Shown here: positions 30,962 to 42,193 of the stretch, piece after piece
Position numbering within the stretch: the first letter of the stretch is position 1
How the letters are laid out: each line of letters starts with the position of its first letter
Assembly (NCBI GenBank): GCA_027475525.1
Contig: JAMWFC010000090.1
Span: 1,612,001 to 1,676,000, forward strand
Direction: 5' to 3'
Origin: Macrolepiota albuminosa
Lineage: Eukaryota > Basidiomycota > Agaricomycetes > Agaricales > Agaricaceae
Length of the DNA: 64,000 bases
Position numbers and translations under genes: made by a program
The notes under the pieces: generated by a model
Databases searched by the model: none
What the model saw: only the letters and a program-made list of their open reading frames with translations
What the model was told of the DNA's origin: nothing

Positions 30962-32210
30962 GCACTACAGGATCAGCTTTGTGAAAAGATAAACAGATAT
31001 ATAAATGCAAAGTAGTGGGAACCATGACCAGCGGTGTGAGCTGCATTTTTACTTTGTATTCCTAAGAAGAATAGAATGTTAAAAATTGCATTGGATGTGC
31101 AACAGCACAATAATAATACAGTCAAGGATGTAACACCTCTTCCAGATCAGGAAGTCATACATGAAGATGTTGCTATAGCAAAATATAGGTTGAAAATCAA
31201 CTTAATGGACATGTACAAACAGGTTTGCATATGCAAAGAGGATATATCTAAGACACTGTTTTCATCCTTGATGGAGACATTTGTGAGCAATATCATGCAG
31301 ATTGGTGACTGTAATGCACCAGCAACATTTCAGAGGTTAATGACCTCAATCTTCTGAGACATAATTGGAAAGTTTATGCACATCTATCTAGACAATATAT
31401 TCATCTTTTCTGACTCTATCCAGGAGCATGAGCAGCACCTACGAGTCATATTTGAACAACTACATAAGGCCAGCCTCTACCTCAAATAGAAGAAGTGCGA
31501 GTTGTATGCACCTAGTATAAACTGTCTTGGTCATGTCATTGATAAGAAGGTATTCATCCAGACACAGATAAACTTAATCAAATTCAAGAGTGGCATACTT
31601 CACGTATGTGTAATGATATCCAGCAATTTGTTGGATTCGTAAATTATATTGGTAACTTTTTGTCAGATATTATGGCATACACTGGGCCATTGATGGCTAT
31701 GACCCAGAATGGGTGCCCTTTTCACTGGAGACTGCTGCATCAGCAGTGCTTTGAGATGATTAAGCGCATTTGCATAAAGACATCAGTGATCTGGCCAATT
31801 GATCCACGCATTGATAAGCCCATTTGGCTCATATATGATGCATCAAAGACTGAAGTTGGGGCCATGTTTGGCCAAGGTAAAACATGGCAAACTTGCCAAC
31901 CAGCAAGAGTTATGTCCCGTAAGTTTACTGCTGCACAGCAGAACTATGCTGTATATAAGCTGAAAATACTCGCTATCCTGGAAGCCCTCTTAAAGTGAGG
32001 ATAAGCTGATGGGATATAAGATCCACATCATCATAGATCACAAAGCACTCAAGTTTTTCAAGACTCAAGTGCACCTATCACTATAACAACATTGCTGGAT
32101 CGACTATATGTCATGATATCAGTTTAACATCACCTATGTGAAAGGTGAATTGAACAAGGTGGCAGACTGCCTGTCTCAATATTTTGAGAGCAATACTTGA
32201 GATGACGTCC
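30962..32210 (+). pseudogene. RT and RNase H of gypsy-3, active site YLDN
   Basis: The parts are CIPKKNRMLKIALDVQQHNN, DVTPLPDQEVIHEDVA, IGDCNAPATFQRLMTSIF with TGA, and MHIYLDNIFIFSDS, where the second Asp of YLDD is Asn. RNase H follows: WLIYDASKTEVGAMFGQ, RKFTAAQQNYAVYKLKILAI, HKALKFFKTQ and VADCLSQYF. Several TGA/TAG stops and frame changes make it dead. Confidence 0.82.
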
Positions 32211-32625
32211 ATGATGTGCATGATTATGTCCAGGCTGACAAACATATTGACCTGAAGAGTGAAGACTTGCCCTTGCATAGATTCTATGAGATCAAGAAAC
32301 ATACAGTTGAGTTATGCACCATGCGAGCACAGGAATCATGTTGCAGCAAGCAACTGCAAGAACAGCGAGAAGCTTGCAACATCAAGGAGGCCTAGGAGAT
32401 GGTAGACCATGGAGTTCCCCAGCCAGGCAAGGAGACAATGCAAAAGATGCCTCCTAGTAGTGCTGACATGACTCTCCAGCAGGCACTGGAGTTGCATGTT
32501 TGTCAGCCTGTGCCAGCTGACCTAGGCAAGGTGCAATTTCACATACATATCCAGCAAAGATACAAGGATAACAATCCCTTCCTAAAGATTATAAACAATA
32601 TCCAAGCACATCTGCACTTTAAGGT

Positions 32626-32935
32626 TGTCAGGGGACTCCTCATTTCTTCCTTCTTTCACTCCTTATTCCTTTACTCTCCTTTTATTCATTTTCTTACTTC
32701 TTTTATTATTCTCTCATTTTGCTGTTTCTATTCTCTCAACACTATCTGTTACTACTATTTTCAATTTTTGAGGTGCTCTGGTTCTTTAGCTATCATTCAA
32801 ACAAGTGTGGGCCCTTCAGTACCGCTTCCAGACTGCTTATATAAGCCAGAGTTTGCCTTTCTGACTTCTAAAGTCCAGAGTTTTCCTGCCTTATTTGTAT
32901 AGTTATTTATTTAGGCAATTTTTGACTTTTTAAAT
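32626..32935 (+). repeat. LTR-A, first ~310 bp only
   Basis: It starts TGTCAGGGGACTCC at the end of gypsy-3 and contains TATATAAGCC (about 32839-32848). It loses similarity after GACTTTTTAA, so the last ~190 bp with the intron-like segment are missing. Confidence 0.85.
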
Positions 32936-35340
32936 GAACACTTTGTCAGGGTATCAATTGTCGTTACTACAATGTATGTGAAAGGCAGTGACTAATTGTT
33001 GGTTCATATCAAATCCTTTTAGGGTAAGGTGTCACATGCACAGGTCACAATAAATATAAGAGCTGATATTAGAAATAACTAATATGTAAAAAAAAGCCCT
33101 AATATAAAGTAAAATGTGCAGAAAAACTCACCAAAATACTAGATTTTTGACATTATAATGAGTTAGAACATCAAGGTACCATCTAGTAACAATGGTGAAA
33201 CCAATGTCCACAATTTCTCTTATTTGTCTTCCATAAAAGGAGTAGGTAGATGTGTGTGGGTGCCAACACTGTATATCATTAACATGTGGAAGTCCAGACA
33301 TGGATGTTATGTGAAGATGTTGTTCAACATTTATACACCAAAAAAAAAATAAACATATATCAAGTGATATTGAGAGGAAATAGTGATTGCATACGGTTAT
33401 TTTCATATAAGTAAGTAAGTGTTCACTAAAGTTATACTTCACAATGTCAACTGAACATCTTGGTTGTTTTAGCAGGTTGGTATATAAGGCTTTATTGCAT
33501 AGTTGTTCAAGTAATACAATAGTTTTTCCATGGTTGCAGTCACAGAAAATTTTTGTTTCAAGCCACATAGATCTATAAATTGAACAGGCTCAAGTTGTAC
33601 TTAAATTGTACTAATTGCCAGAATTTTACTTATCAAAGCATTCTAGCTCACAATGAGTAGTACTAAGTACCAAGTTGAACCACAGTAATTGATAGTGTTT
33701 GCCTCTAGTAGGTGTCCATTGAGTGAGTACACAACAACATAGACTGATGATACCAGTTTGTTATAGCAGAAGAAGTAATGAGGATATAGCATTTCCAAAG
33801 TTGTGCTGCAACATGTCCTATGAGCAAGCTAGCAGCAAGATAGTTTGAAATCAAAAATTTTAAAAAAAGATAGGGAGAAAAGAAAGAAATGTATGTATTA
33901 CATATAATGATGATCATTCTATACAATACAACAATAATAATAATAAAATCATTATGTAATCATTTGTATGGATGAACACTTATGTAATTATTCATGTGAA
34001 CAAATACTTATGTAATAATTTGAGAATAAGAATAGTCAAGAAAACAACCATATATCATGATGCACTGTGGAGGAGTCGAATCCGCTGCTGGTGCACAATA
34101 TCAATTTATAAATATATTCTACTGAACTATAGCAGAGGCTTACTATAAGAGTATGATGTACAGAGTGAATATCAAATTTAAAACTTTCAACTTTATACAT
34201 GTAATCTATAATCATATATCATATCATTGCATCACAATTCCACAGCCATATTGTCTTTCATTATCTATACTTGAGACTCCCAGACAACACCAAGGTTCTT
34301 GTTGACTTTATTCTCAGGAGCTACAATTGTACACATGTGAGCATGAGAACCTTGAGTTTAAGTACACAATGGTGCGCTATATTCTCATCCTTGTTCATAC
34401 TAAGCTTAACCCCATTTTCCACTAAAAAACTTCATACATCTTTTGTTACTTTTCATCACAGCACAATACTTTCCTGTCATAGACTTTAGCTCCATCTTTG
34501 TATCTCTGTCAATTGAAGATAAGGAGTTGGCTGGTGCAGAAAAACAGTTCTGATCTGTGTTTATGAGAGGTGTGAGCCACAAATGGAGTGTTGAGATGTG
34601 TTTTAATAGTGGTTGCTTCATGTTGATTGAGATATGTTTGCACATTATACCAGTGTATTGTATAGTTGCAAAAGATTTCTATAGGAGTCATGAGATCGAT
34701 GGTAATTTGATGTCAATTGAATTAGGTTACTAGTATACTAAAGAGTATTTTTTAACTTTATTTATAAAAATAGCAATTGCAGAAAAGGTAATGAATGTAC
34801 TTAATAGTCTGAGAAGTTTATACCATATGTTCAGTCTTGAGTTAGAAAAAGTAATGGACATACTGAATAGTCTAAGAAGTTTACGTCACCTGGTTAGCCT
34901 TGAGCTAGAATATGGATAAAAGAGGTAATGGACATATTGAATAATTTGAGAAGATTATGTCACTTTGTCAGCCTTGAGTTGGGCTATGCAGGTAATGTTG
35001 AGAATCAGACAGATCAGACAATGACTTTTTGGTCTGAATTTGAAAATGTTGAGAAATAAGTGCTAAGCACTTAATGTGTTTATTCAAAGGGGTGGTACTG
35101 CAAAAGACGTTGGTGGATGGAAGGGCATTGGATTTATGAAGTGGATTGAGTCTTTGTTATATGATTTGTTGAAGGCATTTATAGATTCAAGTTGGTGGTT
35201 GTTTGTTGGAGGAACATCATGGTTATTACAGTAATTTATATATAGATATGATCATGATAAATGATATGATATGATATATACATTGAGTGGTATGATATAA
35301 TATACATAATATATTATATTATGATATAATATACAACATA
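32936..35340. other. AT-rich unassigned DNA with one 146-residue minus frame
   Basis: 2.4 kb without a recognisable element core. The longest frame, 33568-33128 on minus, starts MWLETKIFCDCNHGKTIVLL and shows no domain I know; its Cys/His/Tyr content and AT-rich setting make chance likely. Between 34741 and 35090 a phrase like AATAGTCTGAGAAGTTTA occurs three times at ~65-85-bp spacing. 35255-35335 is almost pure GATAT/ATAAT sequence with short palindromes. Confidence 0.5.
34066..34145 (-). other. tRNA-like module
   Basis: On minus: A-box-like TATAGTTCAGTAGAATATA, then about 40 bp, then B-box-like CGGATTCGACTCC, flanked by short complementary ends. It is the same type as the modules of repeat C; a second copy is at 59968-60047. 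Confidence 0.55.
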
Positions 35341-35939
35341 GTCCAGGAAAAGTGGCCAAACAACATGGTTGACGCGATGCACACCTTTTTCTTCTGCCTA
35401 ACTAACCATAAAATGCGGAACAAAGGGACAGACGGTCTCAAGGTACTGATCCTATATCAAGCTTGAGTTCGATGTAAGTGGCATAGGCAGATTAAGAACC
35501 CACCATGCGATGGCATATTTGATGTCGGTCTGATAGACGATCGAGCGCTAAGAACGCTTAAGGACCAGGTATATGACGCCAAGAGAAGTGTCCTCATAGC
35601 CGGTAAGCGCCCACAAGCCTCTCAGATTCAAATGGATCTGACAAGTCTTCGGAAAATTTTTCATTGTATCCTTTCCTCAACGTTACCTATTCATGTACCT
35701 TTTCTTGGATCCTGATTCCCTTGGGATTCTGGTCGCTCTATGCATAATGACAACACTCTCGTCTGCTTTATTGAATTGTGGCGCCTGGTGTTCACGTGCG
35801 TTAATACCTGGCATATGATGTTATCTCGTCTGCCTTTGCTGTAACTTCATGGGGTTTTGCTCTCGTTTGATCGGGACCCCTTTGCTTTATTGGTGTCAAT
35901 CACTTTCACTGTGAACGCCATCGGGATTCACGTCTCACA

Positions 35940-36480
35940 TTGAATGCCCGTTGCTTTATGCATATGCGCAAAATCACGCAATACATTCCTTTGCTTAACC
36001 TTGCTCATGATTCCCCCCTTCTTTCAATTTGCTGTGAAATCACCGCAGAATTGAGCATGCTAAAAAACAATGTGATGGCCGCTGCCAGCTCTCAAAAGGG
36101 GAAAAGAAAGTGTTCTCCGTCCCCAGATCGAGTAAGGGAATCTGGGTCTGGGCATAAGACCAAGAAGGGGGGCAAGTTTTTTCCCTCCCACGCAGGATCT
36201 ACGACCGAATTGGCCAACTCAGCCAATGCAGCCTGCACAGTGTGCCTCGGTTGTCACATGCACAACATCTGGAATTGCTCAGCATGAGACCTGTGGAACG
36301 GCCAGAAATCTTACGTTTGGAGGAACAAAAACAACCACCTCATCAACCCCGACGGAAAGGAGCTGTGTACAGACTGGCAGAAGCCATGCGGATGCCGAGT
36401 CATGTCTCACGAGCACAAACACAAATGCTCAGGCTGCGGCAAAAGAGATCACGGCACTCAAAAGTGCCCTCTTGCTCAAT
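35940..36480 (+). pseudogene. Gag-like ORF of the tyrosine-recombinase element
   Basis: The first 115 residues from 35940 include a Ser/Lys-rich stretch (SSQKGKRKCSPSPDRVRE). After TGA 36285 the frame continues to WQKPCGCRVMSHEHKHKCSG and CGKRDHGTQKC. CSGCGKRDHGTQKC is a CX2CX4HX4C knuckle, which suits nucleic-acid binding by Gag. The next ORF overlaps in another frame. Confidence 0.65.
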
Positions 36481-37719
36481 CAGTTTAAGTTCGCATCTCC
36501 TTACAAGCACGACGTCTGGAACAAACAACTCCAGAAAGCAGGACTGTCAGACTGTTTCCCAGACCTGGCACGAGACCTGGAGTTCAGGCTGGATGCCGGA
36601 ATTCTGTCAATCACTCACACCTTCACACCTGAAAACAAAGAGTCAGTGGACATCTTGGAGCAAGATTTTGACAGGATTGTGGAGGAAGAGTTCACCAAAG
36701 GACGTTACCTTGGGCCTTTCACAAAGGAACAGGTAGAGGCAGTCCTCGGCCCATTCCAGACCTCACCACTCAGCATCATACCCAAGCCAAATAAGCCCGG
36801 AAAGTTTTAACTCATACAGAATCTATCCTTTCCATACACAGAGTCCAGCTACAGCGATACACAATCCATCAACAGCTGCATTGACCCTACTTCATTTCCG
36901 TGTACATGGGGCACATTTAAAACAGTCTATACCCTCATCGCGAGATTACCACCTGGGTCACAAGCAGCTGTGCGAGATGTCAAAGAAGCATATAGGACCA
37001 TTCCCATCAAGCCCTCTCAGTGGCCGGGGATCATTGTGCGACTCCGCGGGCAGGATAGTTACGCTATTGATACAATGGATTGTTTCAGCTTGGGGTCTGG
37101 CTGTGGCTTCTATGCTCGAGTGGGGGATGCAGGGGCGCAGATCATTAGGGCAAACGGCATCGGTCCAATTTCTAAGTGGGTCGACGACCACATCTTTTTC
37201 AGAGTGCGGAAAGAATTTAGAGAGGCATACAACTTACAGCGACAATGCTGGGCAAGAGACATTCGAGAAGGAGGGGGTAAACTACATAAGGGAGGAAGAA
37301 TCTGGTATCAAGGAGCCCGAAACTTTGACAACAAATTTGATGAGTATGACGAAGACATGGTGCAGCTCATTGCTGACCTTTCTACATCCTCTCCACGCTC
37401 CGAAGATGATCAACCATTCACTTACACTATGCAAGATATTGATCGCATTTCTGCCCGGCTCAGCATTCCCTGGGAAGTGTCTAAGGATGTGCCTTTTCAG
37501 GAATCAGTACAATACATCGGACTTGTGTGGGACATTTGCTTACGCCGAGTCAGTATTCCTGAGGAGAAAAGGGGAAAATACTTGCAGGCCATCGCAGATT
37601 GGGAAAAATCCCGAACACATGTGCTGGAGGAGGGACAAAAACTGTACGGTAAACTTTTGCACACGTGTCTGGTCATCCCGCAAGGGAGAGCATACCGCAC
37701 ACCTCCAAACCAGCCCTGA
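36450..37719 (+). pseudogene. reverse transcriptase of the tyrosine-recombinase element
   Basis: From about 36455 the frame reads FASPYKHDVWNKQLQKAGLS, LGPFTKEQVEAVLGPFQTSP, LSIIPKPNKPGKF with TAA 36808, then INSCIDPTSFPCTWGTFKTV, PPGSQAAVRDVKEAYRTIPI and GIGPISKWVDDHIFFRVRKE. WVDD replaces YxDD as the catalytic box, as usual in this RT group. It ends VIPQGRAYRTPPNQP; normally the protein continues into RNase H, so a deletion near 37700 removed it. Confidence 0.85.
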
Positions 37720-37779
37720 AATCTCGCCGGGAGACGTCACAAGACAGCAGAGCGAAGAGTGGTTCTTGTACGCCCAGCA

Positions 37780-38448
37780 CTGGAGTGAAACGTAAGCGTT
37801 TCAATGCCGCATTGACCATGCCAAATCCAGACAATAAACGGAGACCGATGCTGTATCCAGCAGGCTTGGAGCTGAAGTCGTCGGATTTGAGACCCCACGT
37901 TTTGGCCAGGGAAAGGTTGAGGCTGTGGAGGCCCAAGTTGAGTGTGGGCAGCCAATCAAGCGAGAACTCTGGACATTCTATCACCGTCGAGGATGAAATG
38001 AGGGTTTTCAACGTGCTAAACGAGGCGTGGGCAACCTCGACGAAAGAAACTTATGGAACAGGGTTGTTGTTGTTTCATGTATTTTGCGATTTTTGGAACA
38101 TTCCAGAAGAAAGTCGCACGCCCATGGCTGCAACCACTCTGGAGGCTTTTGTAGCCGCTTTGGCTGGAGCCTACGTTAAGTCAGCTATAGAGAATTTCCT
38201 AGCCAGGGTCAAGGCTTGGCACCTACTACACGGGGTGGCCTGGAACGTCAAAGAAGACAGAGTGAGAGCGTTAATGAAAGCGGCAGAGAGGTTGACCCCA
38301 GCCACAGCCAAGAGGAAGAAAAGAAGCCCTTGTACACCAGCCTTCCTAGAAGCGGTGCACAAACAGCTAGGGTTGGCAGAGGCACAACCGGACCCACCCA
38401 ATGTGGCGGTCTTCGTGTGTGCGACAACGTGCTTCTATAGTGCAGCGC
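37780..38448 (+). pseudogene. tyrosine recombinase, N-terminal and core-binding part
   Basis: The frame gives LRPHVLARERLRLWRPKLSV, NEAWATSTKETYGTGLLLFH, VAALAGAYVKSAIENFLARV and LHGVAWNVKEDRVRALMKAA. This is the SAM-like core-binding domain that grips DNA during cDNA integration by crossover. It runs to TTCFYSAA, where LTR-B is inserted; the right flank continues as RLGEFTVP, the motif with the first catalytic Arg. Confidence 0.85.
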
Positions 38449-39188
38449 TGTCAGGTTCCGCTGAATCGGGGGCTTTCCGGGAAAGCGATGCCCTTACGAT
38501 GCGGACTTGATCTACGGATACTCGGGTGTCTGGAACTCCGGGGCTAGGATTCCGGGGTTCAAGACGGGGACAGGGGTAATCCCGGGAGAGGGGACTAGAG
38601 TCCGGGAGTTTTGGGTTGGGGGTGGCTGAGGTTTAGAAGGGGTCGAGTCGTGAACCGGAGGTTCTAAGACGAGACCAAGTTAGTAAATTAAGAGTCGCGA
38701 AGTGCGTACCAAAACTTAGAGCACGCGAATACTAAGGCGTGCCAGTCGAAGCGTACCAAACAAGGCGTACCAGTCAAACAGAGGGCACGCAATATCCAAG
38801 TAACAGTTATGCAATATCAAGACTACCGAATACAACAGGGGGCTACACTATAAGTACTACGGGGCCGGGTCTCGGGGTTCCGGGATGTCTGGGATGGGTT
38901 CCGGGGGTTATTGAGTAGCGGCAGGGGCTGTATACCGGGATCGCGCGTGTGGGGCGTGCGATCAATTGGCGTGGATGGAGCCGTGATGCGTGATGCGTGA
39001 TGGCCGGCACGAGTCACGTGATCCGATCATTGATCGGGGCTGGTGACGGCTGATGGCGGTCCTTGATGCGCGTGATGGCGGTGTCGGTGGTCGTGATGGC
39101 GGGGCGTGTCCTGTGGGGTCGGAGGGAGGGTCCTGGAGGGTGTTCCGGGGGTGTCCCGGGGTGGGCCCGGAGGGGAGGGGTCGTGACA
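38449..39188 (-). repeat. solo LTR-B in the recombinase gene
   Basis: 740 bp, TGTCAGGTTCCG to GTCGTGACA on plus, flanked by perfect AGCGC duplications (38444-38448 and 39189-39193). CpG-rich, hence recent. It lies in the codons of the catalytic-Arg motif, so this one insertion kills the recombinase. Confidence 0.94.
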
Positions 39189-39193
39189 AGCGC

Positions 39194-39749
39194 GCTTGGG
39201 CGAATTCACAGTCCCGACTTTGTCATCATTCAATCCAATGGTCCATGTAAAACCTAGAGATGTGACAGAGTCAACTGACAGAACCGGTTTAGGAACGATG
39301 GTGTTCCATCTGCCACGAACTAAAATGGCAGTTCATGGGGAGACAGTGTCATGGGCTGCCCAAGAGGGGGCCTCAGATCCAAAAAGAGCCCTCAAAGATC
39401 ACTTTCGTGTAAACGCCCCCCCCCAGCAGACGGCCCACTTTTCGCATACAAGAATAAGAAAGGAAAATCAACAGCTTTAACAAAGAAAAAATTCTTAGAA
39501 GTTCTGTCTAAGGCAGCGGTAGCGGCAAATTTGGAGCCACTACAAGGACATGGCATCAGGATCGGTGCCACATTGGAGTACCTCATGAGAGGTGTGCCGT
39601 TCGAAGCAATGAAAGTGATCGGTTGTTGGTCAAGCGACGTATTTTACGGGTACCTATCTAAGCATGAACAGATTCTCGCGCCATATCTACAAGCAATCCC
39701 AGCGCTGCATGAATCGTTCATTAAGCTAACCTTAGGTTTCAGAAGATGA
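39194..39749 (+). pseudogene. tyrosine recombinase, catalytic part, with a frameshift in a C9 run
   Basis: It resumes as RLGEFTVPTLSSFNPMVHVK and GLGTMVFHLPRTKMAVHGET. At 39416-39424 a run of nine C shifts the frame; the other frame goes on as FAYKNKKGKSTALTKKKFLE, HGIRIGATLEYLMRGVPFEA and KVIGCWSSDVFYGYLSKH. The His-x-x-Arg pair, the Trp position and the nucleophile Tyr of this family are all present. The stop is TGA 39747. Confidence 0.87.
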
Positions 39750-39750
39750 G

Positions 39751-41009
39751 AAACCCGCAGGTGAGAAATCCTTTAATACCTGCCAATGCCACGCTAGAAA
39801 AGAAGGGGAAATTGCGCCCTTTTTGCCTTTATTGTTTCGCGCGACGCGTCGTGGCCTCCTATCTACAGAAGTGGAATCGCAGCTAAAAGCAATATTTTCT
39901 TTTCAGGTCGCGAAAGGTCGGAGCGCGTGGCATCCACACCACGTTCTCGCCCACCCCACTGTAGAAAATTGCTGTATAAAATTGCTGTATAATTTGTAAT
40001 ACAAATCGTAACAATAATATTCTTTCTTGCAAACACGCAACGAAATCAAAGAAGAGTACATACATACAATAAATAAAATTAATAAAATACAAGTAATAAA
40101 AGAAAAAGTAACATGTAAGAGTCGGGGACCGGCGCACACGTGCGCCGCTACGATCTGGTAGTACGACGCGACATTCATCAGAAATCCTTGAAGATTGGGA
40201 TTGGATACACATCATGGAGAGAGATTCAGTATATTCTCAGCCAACGCGTCGTAGATTGGGATACTGCTCACCAGGATTGAACGTTGAAGGCAGAAGTTCG
40301 GTTTGGGGAAACGCACGTGCTGCAGAGTGCCGAGGAGTACATGCGTTACGTCCCTAACATGCAGTGGGTGTGGTGGGCTCGTGGTTGGCTTTGAGTGTCC
40401 GGCAGCCCGGGGGGGGGGGGGGTCTTGTGCCACGGTTGTGGATCTTCTGGCTCTGCCAGCATCTCTCGCGTGGAGAGGGGGGGGGGGCATACTTAGTCTG
40501 CTTGTTAGGCAGTCCTCTGTTAGAGGTTCTATTGGCGAGACGGCGTGTTAGGCTCATCCGCTGCATCCGGTGTTAGCGGTGCACGTGGTGGTTGTGGTTC
40601 ATGGTGGTAATCCAAAAACGTAAAAACATCGACCTCTTTCAATTCCAAGCGATAATCTAGAGTGGGTGGAACATTGGTGTCCCAGGTATCAAACGAGCCG
40701 CAAGTAGGTCCAAAATCATTCATGTCGAGTGAGGTGCCTCAGATGCGCCAACACGGGAATGGTAGAACGCATCAAGGTATTCGGAGGTGAACAGTCAACC
40801 CATTAGTCACAAGCAAGTAGAAGAACAGCGTCGTATGCGGACTTGTCATTGCTTTCTTCATGAGTGAAGGGTTCAATCTGTCTCTTTCGAAGCTGCGAAG
40901 CAGCAAAAAGCTTGACAGTTCTCGTCTTCCAAGCTGCGGCTCGATCCAGCGCGAAGCCCGATCACAGCGGATAGTCCCTCGTTTTCGCAATACGAAAAGA
41001 TTAGATTAT
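39751..41009. other. CpG-rich region without an assigned gene
   Basis: The first ~500 bp are probably the tail of the tyrosine-recombinase element. 40407-40421 is a G homopolymer-like run and 40480-40488 a shorter one. A minus frame at 40723-40529 (starting MNDFGPTCGSFDTWDTNVPP) is Pro-rich at its end and not recognised. Palindromic AGCTGCGAAGCAGC occurs near 40890. Confidence 0.4.
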
Positions 41010-41400
41010 GTTTTTATGACATACCGTTTGGCATCAAAAAATTGGTGCACTCAATCAGGGGTCGTGATCACCTTGATGCGCAATCTGAATGACAGCGCCA
41101 ATGACAAAAGATTGGGACACGTATGACTGCCACTCCTGGCTGCCTCACGATGCGGCGAGATTGTGCAACTCGCCTCTTAAACCTTGCTTCAAACCAGGAA
41201 ACCAATGCTGTGCATGTGCTTAAAAGTAAGGACATAATATCTCAATCTACTCTAAATATATCGTTTGTTCTCCGTCCAGAACCGGTCCAAATATCAGTAC
41301 CCTCACGTGTGTAGACGATATACTCGTTTTTGCCACTGCATGTAGAATGGCTTGTTCAACTTTTGGGCCAACCAGACTTTGCGGATGACGCACCTCCACA
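41010..41400 (+). pseudogene. possible decayed RT fragment
   Basis: FYDIPFGIKKLVHSI near 41014-41060 recalls the MPFGLKNA-like RT motif, and CVDDILVFATA near 41306-41340 recalls the YVDDILVF active-site box. They are about 280 bp apart with stops between them. The distance is larger than usual for Ty3/gypsy RT, so this is weak. Confidence 0.3.
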
Positions 41401-41965
41401 ATCGTTGATGGTATATCGCCTCGTCTTGAAGTTCCTTGCATTCTGTAGGTTGACCTTCGTATGGTAAACGTGGTTGAAGCTTTGAAGCAATTTCCTTGAT
41501 AGCCGGCTTATTTCCTTCACCATCCGTAAAAAGTTGACGGATATAGGCCTTATCTTTCAAGACAAGCTTGAACCACGTAACAGTCAAAATACTACAAAAA
41601 AGACGGAAATAAGAAATAGACCCACCATCAAATTGATTTTCTTGAGCCGTTTGATTTCCTGTGCGAGGAATTAGCAGAAAGATTGATTTCAATTTTGTAG
41701 AACACATTACAAAAACATTTTTTGTTGTGCAACCGGCATATGGTACACGCTTGTTGGTAAAGTTGCCAACTACTGAGCCAGCTATGTCGACGACTGTGTC
41801 AGCAGCGTTGTCGATTCCAATTGCACTTGCAACAGGCCCGCCAGTAAGGCTGTCAACATCCCCGTCAACTGGGTCGATTCCTGTGTGTACATTGCTATCG
41901 ATAGCAATTGCACTTGCAAAGGTGGCAAGGCTGCAGGAAAGGATGACGAAGGTCTTGATATGCAT
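41303..41965 (-). CDS. candidate small secreted protein gene
   Basis: From the ATG at 41965 the protein starts MHIKTFVILSCSLATFASA, a clear signal peptide with a likely cut near residue 19. A Gly/Asp/Val-rich mature part follows with an imperfect repeat (SAIAIDSNVHTGID and SAIGIDNAADTVVD), then RVPYAGCTTKN. It would be exported; the function is unknown. The frame stays open to 41303 (220 residues), but a good 52-nt intron (41710 to 41659: GTAATG donor, CTAAT branch, CACAG acceptor) would give a 109-residue protein ending at 41584. The ATG at 41965 was preferred over upstream ATGs because of the signal peptide and a TATA box 58-68 bp upstream. It is the only plausible intact host gene here. 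Chance remains possible for the 3' half. Confidence 0.5.
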   Translation of the reverse strand: MHIKTFVILSCSLATFASAIAIDSNVHTGIDPVDGDVDSLTGGPVASAIGIDNAADTVVDIAGSVVGNFTNKRVPYAGCTTKNVFVMCSTKLKSIFLLIPRTGNQTAQENQFDGGSISYFRLFCSILTVTWFKLVLKDKAYIRQLFTDGEGNKPAIKEIASKLQPRLPYEGQPTECKELQDEAIYHQRLWRCVIRKVWLAQKLNKPFYMQWQKRVYRLHT

Positions 41966-42022
41966 GCTGAGGAATCTGAGAACGACGAATTCGCAATGGT
42001 TCAAAACCCAAAGTTCTGTCGT

Positions 42023-42033
42023 CCTTTTATATG
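42023..42033 (-). promoter_or_regulatory. TATA box upstream of the secreted protein gene
   Basis: On minus CATATAAAAGG lies 58-68 bp before the ATG at 41965, leaving a short 5' UTR of about 30 nt. It is a better TATA match than any other in this part of the window. Confidence 0.55.
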
Positions 42034-42193
42034 GGACGAGTGAATCAACCCAGGACTGTAGCACGAGCGGCACGTCCGGCGTTATCGCGCATACATAATT
42101 TGAGACAACCATAGAAACGGCATAAGAAATTTTTTGCAATACCATTGTTTCCCTGCATGCGATCATCTTTTTTGGTCTCTCTCCTTTGTTCAT

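Larger units (their letters stand above)
28581..32625 (+). mobile_element. gypsy-3: truncated, degraded Ty3/gypsy element
   Basis: Gag, protease, RT and RNase H can be read in order, but no 5' LTR is seen and the integrase is missing: the sequence stops where an LTR-A begins at 32626. It is a lineage different from chromovirus-1 and -2, judged from the RNase H (LIYDASKTEVGAMFGQ) and the linker behind it. Confidence 0.82.
28581..35935 (+). repeat. segmental duplication, copy 1 (7.35 kb)
   Basis: Every position here corresponds to position + 25902 in copy 2 (54483-61837), with no length change over 7.35 kb. It is a mosaic of gypsy-3, an LTR-A piece, AT-rich DNA and the start of the tyrosine-recombinase element. 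Differences seen by eye are one at 28639 (A against G) and a cluster of transitions from 35706 to the end. Confidence 0.93.
35341..39750 (+). mobile_element. tyrosine-recombinase retrotransposon (Ngaro/DIRS-like)
   Basis: Order: a 5' region of ~600 bp, a Gag-like frame with a CCHC knuckle, RT, then a tyrosine recombinase instead of a DDE integrase. This defines the DIRS/Ngaro order, known from mushroom genomes. RNase H and the RT tail are mostly deleted. Split direct repeats, expected for Ngaro, were not found by eye, so the ends are approximate. CpG is well preserved relative to flanking DNA. A solo LTR-B interrupts the recombinase. Confidence 0.82.

Noticed and set aside
33128..33568. A host gene (146-residue minus frame, also at 59030-59470)
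   Set aside because: No domain, AT-rich setting, and identity between copies extends equally over non-coding flanks.
40407..40488. G-quadruplex regulatory region
   Set aside because: The runs are homopolymers that may be sequencing-length errors, and no gene start lies close by.
40529..40723. Mating pheromone precursor
   Set aside because: The short acidic, Pro-rich frame ends without a CAAX box and lacks a typical precursor layout.
41306..41340. Clear copia reverse transcriptase from the CVDDILVF motif
   Set aside because: Only two short motif-like pieces with stops between them and no other RT motifs; kept as a weak feature only.
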